Assembly (NCBI GenBank): GCA_031835245.1
Contig: JAVKOQ010000084.1
Span: 97,501-161,500, forward strand
Length of the DNA: 64,000 nucleotides
Source of the DNA: Balamuthia mandrillaris
Taxonomy: Eukaryota; Discosea; Longamoebia; Balamuthiidae
Direction: 5' to 3'
Below the pieces are notes generated by a model. It was not told the origin of the DNA. It made no database searches and saw nothing but the letters and a program-made list of their open reading frames with translations. Shown here piece after piece: positions 57,629 through 64,000 of this stretch. The number at the start of each line of letters is the position of its first letter. The first letter of the stretch is position 1. Made by a program: the position numbers and the translations under genes.

Positions 57629-59955
57629 TCAGTCCGCTTTTTTGCCTTCCTGAAGAAAGTTCACGATAACACCAGAGCTCACCTTGAGAGAAATGCCTCC
57701 ACGCACCTTTGTGGGTTGTGAAGAATAAGAAAGATGAGAGAGAGAGAGAGAGAGAGAGAGTGAAACAAACCAAACTCAAGTCTTGTCCCGGAACAAGATC
57801 CCAAACCATCTTTTCTCTCATCAGCACGGCCAACAACGTGACAACTTCCAACATGGCAAACTAAGAAAGCAATCTCCGTGTTAACAACAGAAATACTGGT
57901 AACGAAAAATAGATAAAGATAAAGAACCTTCATGCCAACGCAACTGCGAATACCGGCGGCAAAACTGAGGAAACAGGTTCTGTCATCGTCTTTGTACTTT
58001 GTCGAGTACGTTTCAGACTCCCTATGAAACCGATCTGGGTCGAACGTCTGTTCCGCCCAGAGATACCGAATAAGAGACTGAAAAAAAAAGTGAGAGGAGA
58101 AAGGGGAAGTGGTCTTACTTTTGGATCGTTAAAAGCTTGACTGTGAACTCCTTGATAGCTGACCATGATGGTTTCTCCGCGTGGAATGGTGTACTGGCCA
58201 AGCGTGATGGGTTCTAATACTTCTCTGAACGCACCAACCACTGGTGGAACGACACGAAGCACTTCTTTTACGATGGCAGTGCAGTAGGCTAAGCTTTGGA
58301 CCTGTTGTTTGCAAGTATATGAAAAAAAAAATAAAACAGAGAGCAAAAGCAAGAAATAAGCGTACATGCTCAAAGGTAAGTTCTTCTCCATCGGGAGCGA
58401 CGTTGCGAGCTTCTTCTAGGGCTTTGCGCATGACCTCTGGGTGCTCCGGCAATAGTTTCATCAACGAGCACATCGTGCTCAACACTGTGTTTGAATGGAT
58501 AAACACCATCAAATGTTAGTAGCTATCTTCCTTTTGGTCCTCCGCTGCTCTCTTCTCCATTCCATCTGCTTCTTTTGTTCCTTCTTCCTTGTACAAAGAA
58601 GGTATACCCGTTTCATGACCGGCAAGAAGAAAGATGAGCAGGTTGTCGATCAATGTTTCGTCGTCGATGAGAACACCTTCCTCTCCGCCGGCTGCTTCCA
58701 TTTCCTCTGCCAAACGGAGCAACATCAGCACGACTGTTGCTTTATGTTGTTTGGTTGGTGTGCCTTTGGTCTTCTCCTGTATGTTTTCATAACACAGAAG
58801 GTTTACTTGCCATCGTTCTTGGATTGAGGAAATGTATACGTACTTCTCTTGCTTCATCAAGCAAAGCTTTGACGTTATGTCGTAACTTTTCTTTGGCGGC
58901 AAGGCCTTTGACCAAGCCCCTTCCTGGTATGTGGATAGGCAAACTGGAAAAGCCGTTTATCCATTCTTCGTAGAGTTGCACCTGGTCGTTGCTGGTCGCT
59001 GTCTCTTTGTCGATCATGCTGATAGATTGTTGCTCAGTGAGTGTGAGGACAAGAAGAAGAAGAAGAAGAAGAAGAAGAAGAAGAAGAAGAAGAAGAAGAA
59101 GAAGAAGAAGAAGAAGAAGAAGAAGAAGAAGAAGAAGAAGAACAAGAAGAAGAACAAGAAGAAGAAGAACAAGAACAAGAACAAGAAGAAGAACAAGAAC
59201 AAGAACAAGAACAAGAACGAGAACAAGAACAAGAACAAGAACAAGATAAAAAGAAAGAACACGATACCATCCGTAGACAGCCTCATAAGTAAGAGTTCGC
59301 AACAAGGGCAGCATGGTGAGCGGCCCCGGCGTCTCCTTCCACTCCCTCACATGCTTCTCCACAAAGTGTTTCATCGTGCCAAAGTAGCTCTTCATGGCGG
59401 GCGTCGTGAACAGCGTGAACAACGCCTTACGCAGCACTTTGTGCTGAGTGCCGGTAACGGCGGTGATCGCCTTGCCTTCCAACTCGTGCAAATGGGGTGG
59501 GAGCCATCCTTGCACCTTTGTTTGTTTGCTGTTAGCAAAGAAAGAAACAAAAGAGGAAGAAGCAGCACAACAAAAAAAGGTACTTCTTTTCCTTCGGCAG
59601 CAAAGATTCGTTTTGCGTCTTCTGGTTCGGCTGTTATAAATAATTCTCTATAGCGGCAGAAAAAAAAAGTACTTAGCGCAAAGGAAAAGAAAGAGAAGGA
59701 CAAGAACGCTAGCTGCTCCACGTACTTGCCAAACAAAGAGGCTCTCGTTCTGGTGCCATGCCACTCGAAACGAGTGTACCAGGCGTCCTCCGGGGAGAGG
59801 AAGAAGAGGAGGGCCAGGTTATCGCCGACGATCGGCCAGCTCCAGTGAGGAGGAGCCCTGCCCTCCCTGCGTCTCCGCCACCATTGCAAGACACCGACCA
59901 GCAGGTAGCAGGCCACCACCCCAAGGAGCACCAGCAGCAGCGAGGAAGCGTTCAT
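57629..59955 (-). CDS. Cytochrome P450, copy 3
   Basis: ATG 59955 (MNASSLLLVLLGVVACYLLV), anchor helix, GRAPPHWSWPIVGD hinge, LFTLFTTPAMKSYFGTMKHF, I-helix FLLAGHETG, ExxR in VKEVLRVVPP, FDPDRFHRES and heme loop FAAGIRSCVGMK; ends GVIVNFLQEGKKAD at 57629. Same exon plan as copy 2, separated from it by 294 bp in direct orientation: a recent tandem pair. One intron (about 59037-59270) is a 200-bp GAA/GAACAA microsatellite on the plus strand. ER monooxygenase, substrate unknown. Confidence 0.93.
59043..59248 (+). repeat. GAA / GAACAA microsatellite
   Basis: About 200 bp of AAG triplets grading into AAGAACAAG units, inside an intron of P450 copy 3; copy 2 has a much shorter, degenerate tract at the matching intron. 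Confidence 0.95.
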
Positions 59956-60096
59956 CTCCTCAACCCGCCTTTTATCGATGCCTTTGGTACCAGTTTCGCT
60001 CAAACAATTACGACTGATAATATTGATTTTCTTCTCGGCAATTATTCTAACAATCCGACTACCGTTTTCGCCTGACTCAAAGGACATTAACTGGTA

Positions 60097-60233
60097 TGAC
60101 GTCATTGTTTTTGCTGTGGGTCGGGCGCAGAAAACTGACGTCACAAAATTTAACCACTTTTGTGGCGAACATTTTCTGTCTCGCATTGCGACCGGAAGAT
60201 TATTTGCTGACGTCACATACTTTAAATGTCGAC
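60097..60233. promoter_or_regulatory. Triple CRE-like TGACGTCA plus TGTCGAC in divergent promoter
   Basis: Perfect TGACGTCA palindromes at 60097-60104, 60136-60143 and 60208-60215, then TGTCGAC at 60227-60233, within the 350-bp spacer between P450 copy 3 and the UPF0548 gene. The last two lie 73-98 bp from the plus-strand ATG. Confidence 0.55.
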
Positions 60234-60305
60234 AATAACTACATGAGAAAGGATTGACAAGAAAGAAGAAAACAGGTGGCGGACGGGAGAGAGAGAGGGA
60301 ACAGG

Positions 60306-61109
60306 ATGCTGCATTGGAAGAAGCCCAGCAGGGAGGAGACGGCGGCGTTTCTGCTTGCACAGTCCACGGAGAGCTTCCCCTATCCTCATGTGAGGGCAAC
60401 CTATGGCAAACGCAACAAAGAAGAGCTACAACAGGTGTTCGCCAAAGAGAAGGACCCATTCGAGGTGGAGCACCACCGAATGCTCCTTGGCAAGGGCTCT
60501 GAAACCTTTTACAAAGCCAAAGAGGTTTGTCTCTCTTCACACATATATAGTTTTTGGTGACACACTGCTCTGTTTGTTCTTCTTATTCATCACTCTCAAT
60601 CTCTGTCAAAGGCTCTGGCCACATGGAAAATGTTTGAAGTGCCATGGGTAGAACTGCTCTACCCAGACTCGCCCATCCGGGAGGGCGAAACCGTGGGGAT
60701 CCTCATCCTCAGCATGGGCGTCTACACCCTCAGCGCCTGCCGCATTATCTACACGGTGGACGAAGGGGAGGAGGACTGCAGCGCCTGCCAACGCTTTGGC
60801 TTTGCCTATGGCACGTTGCCCTGTCACCTTGTGGGCGGGGAGGATCGGTTCCTTATAGAGTGGGACCGCTCGGATGACAGCGTGTGGTACGAGCGGCTAT
60901 CCTTCTCCACGCCGCAGCATTGGTTGGCCAAGCTGGGCTACCCTGTGGCCAGATGGTATCAGAAGCACTTTGCAAAGGATTCGGACAGGGCGATGTTTCT
61001 TCGGGTCAATCGGTTAGAGGGTGCCGGAGAGTGCGAGGAGGAGGATGTTTGGGGGAGCGAAGGGCCTGCTATGGAAGGAGCGGGCGGTGGTAAAGCATTT
61101 GATTTGTGA
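60306..61109 (+). CDS. UPF0548 (DUF1990) family protein
   Basis: Two exons (60306-60524, 60612-61109), 238 aa. The N-terminus has HWKKPSREETAAFL; the core shows WKMFEVPWVELLYPDSPIRE, LSACRIIYTVDEGEE, RFGFAYGTLPCHLVGGEDRF and WDRSDDSVWYERLSFS, all typical of this bacterial/plant family, whose biochemical function is not established. ATG 60306 is the first in frame and precedes the conserved part. A short acidic/Gly-rich tail follows the domain. The family is patchy in protists, so transfer is conceivable. Confidence 0.88.
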
Positions 61110-61140
61110 ATCCCTTCTTGCTTTTTCTTTTTGTTGCACA

Positions 61141-61300
61141 TGAGGCAGGCAGAGAGGAGAGAGGAGAGAGCAGAGGGGAGAGAGAGGAGAGAGCAGAGAG
61201 GAGAGAGGAGAGAGCAGAGAGGAGAGAGCAGAGAGGAGAGAGGAGAGAGCAGTGAGCAGTGAGCAGAGAGGAGGGAGCGGAGAGAGAGGAGAGGAGAGAG
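61141..61300 (+). repeat. GAGAGGAGAGAGCAG minisatellite
   Basis: Imperfect tandem units of about 15-20 bp, purely purine apart from the CAG steps, filling most of the spacer between the UPF0548 and ITPase genes. Confidence 0.9.
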
Positions 61301-61352
61301 CATCAGCGTTCAGGAGGGTCCGGTGCGGAAGTTCGTGTGAAACAAAATAAAG

Positions 61353-62117
61353 ATGAAGAAAGCATTCGCGGTGGTGTTGGCCACACAGAACCCGATGAAA
61401 GTGGTGGAAGTTCGTAACGTGTTGGCCGGACTCTCTACGAACTGGCGGCTGGTCGAGCCTCAAGACCTGACGCGAACTCCCATCGAGGTCGAGGAGGACG
61501 CCGACACGCTGGAAGGAAACGCCATCAAAAAGGCAGAGGCTTACTCTCGCTTGCTTCTTGCTGGCTCCGTGCAAGAAAACGTTTTGGAGGGTCTCGAAGA
61601 GGTTTATGTCGTTGGGGATGACACCGGACTGGAGATAGACGCGCTGAACGGTGAGCCAGGCATCAAGGTCCGTCGGTGGAAGGACGGCAAGACGGCGATG
61701 AAAGACGAGGAGCTGATCGAGTACTGTTTGAGGAGGATGAAGGACGTTCCCAAGGCGCAAAGAACCGCTCGGTTCAAGGCTGTCGTGGCTGCTGCGAGAC
61801 TGCAACGGATCAACCACGGAAAGGACTGGGGGGCAGCAGAGGAGCCGATCCAACTGTTTGAAGGAACGCTGCAGGGGCGCATACTGGAGGAGGCGGACCC
61901 TTTGCGGCTGCCTGGCTTTCCCTTTGAGTCCTTGTTCGTGGTGGAAGAAGAGGCATGCCGGAGGGCGGCGGGGTCGGGCGAGCGGGATGCTGCTCCCGGT
62001 GGGGTGTTGCTGGGTCGTATCCAACAAATGAAGCCCGAGGAAAAGAAACTGTTCCCTACTCATAGGCAGAAGGCGTGGGAAACGTTTCTGCGCCACCATA
62101 ACCACCAACAAAAATAA
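61353..62117 (+). CDS. ITPase/HAM1-family nucleoside-triphosphate pyrophosphatase
   Basis: An intronless 254-aa frame. VVLATQNPMKVVEVRNVL is the N-terminal substrate loop; EVEEDADTLEGNAIKKAEAY is the E-x-x-TF-like region with a Leu in place of Phe; VVGDDTGLEIDALNGEPGI contains the catalytic Asp pair. It then shows RTARFKAVVAAARL and FEGTLQGRIL, as in RdgB/HAM1. The family hydrolyses ITP, dITP and XTP to monophosphates and keeps them out of nucleic acids. The C-terminal third is longer than usual (RAAGSGERDAAPGGVLLGRI), replacing the common short HRA-kAl end with HRQKAWETFL. Start ATG 61353. Confidence 0.88.
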   Translation: MKKAFAVVLATQNPMKVVEVRNVLAGLSTNWRLVEPQDLTRTPIEVEEDADTLEGNAIKKAEAYSRLLLAGSVQENVLEGLEEVYVVGDDTGLEIDALNGEPGIKVRRWKDGKTAMKDEELIEYCLRRMKDVPKAQRTARFKAVVAAARLQRINHGKDWGAAEEPIQLFEGTLQGRILEEADPLRLPGFPFESLFVVEEEACRRAAGSGERDAAPGGVLLGRIQQMKPEEKKLFPTHRQKAWETFLRHHNHQQK

Positions 62118-62362
62118 AAATGGCGCCAAACAAAGTGCTGCACTCTCTTGCCTGAGGAAGCTGCGGCAAGGTAGACAAAAGTATTGTGGGGCCATGCATT
62201 TTCCTACAGATGCAGAGGGGAACAGTGCGACGTGTTACCTTGGTTTTTTGTCCACTCCTCCAGGCGACCGACCAAAGAAGAGTTGCAGGAAAAAAAATCA
62301 TTTTTTTTTTGATGCCTTTTTCGGAGAGCGCCGCTAAAAGGCTGCGTGTAGTCTCAACGCAA

Positions 62363-62445
62363 GCACCCGTGGCGCAATGGAAACGCGTCTGCCTCCTACA
62401 TTTGGAGACAGCAGAAGATTGTGGGTTCGATCCCCACCGGGTGCG
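62363..62445 (+). tRNA. tRNA-Arg(CCT) with 11-nt intron
   Basis: Acceptor GCACCCG/CGGGTGC, D arm with GCG/CGC and GG in the loop, anticodon stem TCTGC/GCAGA, T arm GTGGG TTCGATC CCCAC, discriminator G. The anticodon loop is CTCCTA..A with an 11-nt intron at the canonical 37/38 position (62399-62409). 72 nt when spliced. A run of T (62452-62457) follows as a polymerase III terminator. Confidence 0.88.
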
Positions 62446-62491
62446 AGTTTCTTTTTTCAGTTTAGTTTATATTTAGATCAAAAATAGGGTT

Positions 62492-62519
62492 ACAAGATTG
62501 TGGGTTCGATCCCCAGCGA
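62492..62519 (+). repeat. Duplicated tRNA 3' fragment
   Basis: The variable/T-arm segment of the tRNA is repeated 70 bp downstream: 22 bp (AGATTGTGGGTTCGATCCCC) are identical or nearly so, after which the acceptor sequence diverges. No 5' half is present. Confidence 0.85.
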
Positions 62520-62579
62520 GTACCTGCCTTTGTTATTGATTGGTCAGCTTGGTAACTCTTGCCGGGCGTCCCTTTTTCG

Positions 62580-62953
62580 TTGCACAGTCCCATCCATTCC
62601 GAGACCGCAGCGCAGGTGGGTCTTCTCCAGCGCTGGCAAGGGCAGAGTGCACGTGGACTTCTGGACCCTGGACAACGAAGCGCAAGGAGTTTCTGGTTCG
62701 TTATTACTTCTTTTTTTTTTGTTTCAATCCCTTCCTCTCCATCTCACTATGGTTACTCTCCCTCAGGAGCTGATGCTGCTGCCGCTTCTGCTTACAATGA
62801 CGACAACAACCTATTCGCTGAGATAGGCCTTGAGGTTACTAACCCCCAGGTCACTGCCAGCATTGATGGCTCTGATGGTGCTGCTTTGGCTCTCTTCTGG
62901 TTCAAAGTACCATCCTCACAACAACAAAATAATAACTGTCCTGTATGCCCTGG

Positions 62954-62997
<44 letters not shown>

Positions 62998-63170
62998 CTC
63001 TCTCTCCTCAAAGTCGGCTTTATGGAAGATGAATTGTATGGCTCGTTTATCTTGGCTTTACCCGGCCTTCATAGAGCAGCATTCGCCCTTTACGGCTGAG
63101 GGAGCAGGAAAACTCCTTAGGGTATGCAGCAGGAGGAACGCACTGGAGGGCGATGTGATTCTGTTATGAT
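62580..63170 (+). CDS. Uncertain spliced gene, unknown product
   Basis: Two exon-like blocks join well: one ending at about 62697 (RRWVFSSAGKGRVHVDFWTL, DNEAQGVSG) with a GTTCGT donor, and one from about 62767 (ADAAAASAYNDDNNLFAEIGLEVTNPQ..FWFK). A third block after the CT tract gives either EDELYGSFILALPGLHRAAF or another frame, so the end is unclear. The first block has no ATG, so the start is also unresolved. Not recognised. Confidence 0.4.
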
Positions 63171-63379
63171 GCAAGTTCAGGATAGTAGGCCAGAAACGCG
63201 AGCACAGCGGGCTCCTCCGGATGTTTCTTGAGGTAGTCCAGAACGGCCGTTCGGCGGGCGGAGATGGTGGCCCATACGTGAGGCGGTGGCGGCGGCGGTT
63301 GCGGTCCTTCGTGGTCCGGAAAAGGGTTCCACTCCCCGTCGGGCGCTGTTTCTGGCCACTGTGGCGGTGGTCGTTGCAT
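63164..63379 (-). CDS. Small proline-rich protein, 71 aa
   Basis: ATG 63379 opens MQRPPPQWPETAPDGEWNPF; then a PPPPPPHVW stretch and a helical end (VLDYLKKHPEEPAVLAFLAY). Not made of microsatellite. It overlaps the uncertain plus-strand block above by a few bases. Function unknown; it may be a last exon of a longer gene. Confidence 0.45.
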   Translation of the reverse strand: MQRPPPQWPETAPDGEWNPFPDHEGPQPPPPPPHVWATISARRTAVLDYLKKHPEEPAVLAFLAYYPELAS

Positions 63380-63533
63380 TACCGTCTTTTCTTTCCTTCT
63401 CTCTCTCTTTCCTTTCGTTTCTTCTGCTTGTCCTATAATATAATGTTTTTGATTTTCAATTGGATGTTATCTCTCACTTTCTCCTTCTTGGCTTCTCGTT
63501 TTATAGAACTCTGCGAGGAAACATAAGTGGAGG

Positions 63534-64000
63534 TTAAGGAATGGCAGTCTCCAGTTCCTGCTTTATTTTCTCTTTCTTCTTCTTCTCCGATTCCACCTCT
63601 GCTCTCAATGCTTTCAAAGGTTTCATCCAAGCGTATTCCCTCTTCCGTCCTGCCCTTTCTGCCTCTTCCTCCTCCTCATTTGGCTTCTCTTCGTGGTCGT
63701 TCTCTTTCTGTTTCAACACCACTTCCACCAAGGCAAACATCTCCTCCGTCGGAGCGAAACCCCATTGTCGCCACATCTTCTGCAACAACTGTATAACGTG
63801 CTCCGCTTTCTTCTCCCTCTTCAGCAGATAACCTCTCAGCATGCCCATCCAATACTTGGAAAGGACTGTAGCAGAGAGCGGAAACGATCCTCCTCTCTTG
63901 TGTTTTTGTTGATGCAGCTCTTTCAGCATTTCCCACGCTTGCTTCTCTGCATCATGCTCGATGCATGCAGAGAGAAGCGCAGCCCTGGTGTCCAGCGAGA
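63534..64000 (-). CDS. PPR/TPR-like helical repeat protein, 5' truncated by window end
   Basis: An open frame entering from the right edge: SLDTRAALLSACIEHDAEKQ, AWEMLKELHQQ, then LSKYWMGMLRGYLLKREKKA, HVIQLLQKMWRQWGFAPTEEMF, ending in a charged tail at 63534. The two-helix pattern with LL-A-x-x-H and a P-T pair recalls PPR repeats of organelle RNA-binding proteins. Only the C-terminal 150 residues are in view. Confidence 0.55.
   Translation of the reverse strand, partial: SLDTRAALLSACIEHDAEKQAWEMLKELHQQKHKRGGSFPLSATVLSKYWMGMLRGYLLKREKKAEHVIQLLQKMWRQWGFAPTEEMFALVEVVLKQKENDHEEKPNEEEEEAERAGRKREYAWMKPLKALRAEVESEKKKKEKIKQELETAIP

Overview
The window looks like nuclear DNA of an intron-rich, free-living protist; an amoebozoan-type amoeba is my best guess (inference). 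I read this from short spliceosomal introns (mostly 60-250 bp, GT..AG, CT-rich on the coding strand), a tRNA with a small intron, and purely eukaryotic machinery (Sec24, NEMF/Rqc2, LSD1, PARP6/8, TMEM175, calponin-homology). Alongside these sit families shared with bacteria and plants (UPF0548, a two-module glycosyltransferase, a beta-lactamase-fold hydrolase). Genes are dense, on both strands, without operons. There are about 29 protein-coding loci and one tRNA. No CRISPR, rRNA, phage or retroelement was seen.

Layout. 0-5 kb: 3' part of a PARP6/8-like ADP-ribosyltransferase, then methylenetetrahydrofolate reductase (+). 5-12 kb: a membrane protein, NEMF/Rqc2 and an F-box protein (-). 12-13.5 kb: an inverted duplication of a small coding unit, a free TGS-like protein and a ZZ zinc-finger protein (+). 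13.7-20 kb: an F-box/TMEM185-type fusion and Sec24 (-), separated by a dispersed repeat. 20.6-24.8 kb: a GT2-GT4 fusion and a CAP protein (+). 25-32 kb: a two-BRCT protein (-) divergent from an LSD1-type demethylase carrying a C-terminal SRI domain (+). 32-37.5 kb: two tandem Sel1-repeat/ZZ paralogues (-), both showing signs of decay. 37.7-40 kb: a secreted serine beta-lactamase-like protein (-). 40.9-45 kb: a 1,256-residue protein with a giant Glu/Gln/Ser linker and a C-terminal CH domain (+). 45-48 kb: a nucleoside hydrolase and a TMEM175-like channel (-), divergent from a SAP-domain protein. 49-60 kb: three cytochrome P450 genes (-) interrupted by a subtilisin-type protease (+), a MITE-like element and relic sequence. 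60-64 kb: UPF0548, an ITPase/HAM1 family enzyme, tRNA-Arg(CCT), two small or uncertain genes and the 3' part of a PPR-like gene.

Most notable: (1) the LSD1-SRI fusion, which would tether a histone demethylase to the phosphorylated RNA polymerase II tail; (2) a TGTCGAC motif confined, outside coding sequence, to five promoter regions, and a second CRE-like TGACGTCA promoter class; (3) the F-box/TMEM185 and GT2/GT4 fusions; (4) the Sel1-ZZ tandem pair with mosaic identity and independent lesions; (5) the head-to-head inverted duplication with synonymous differences near 12 kb.

Introns and linkers are loaded with CT, TTC and CCTCTT microsatellites, which also produce many spurious open frames.
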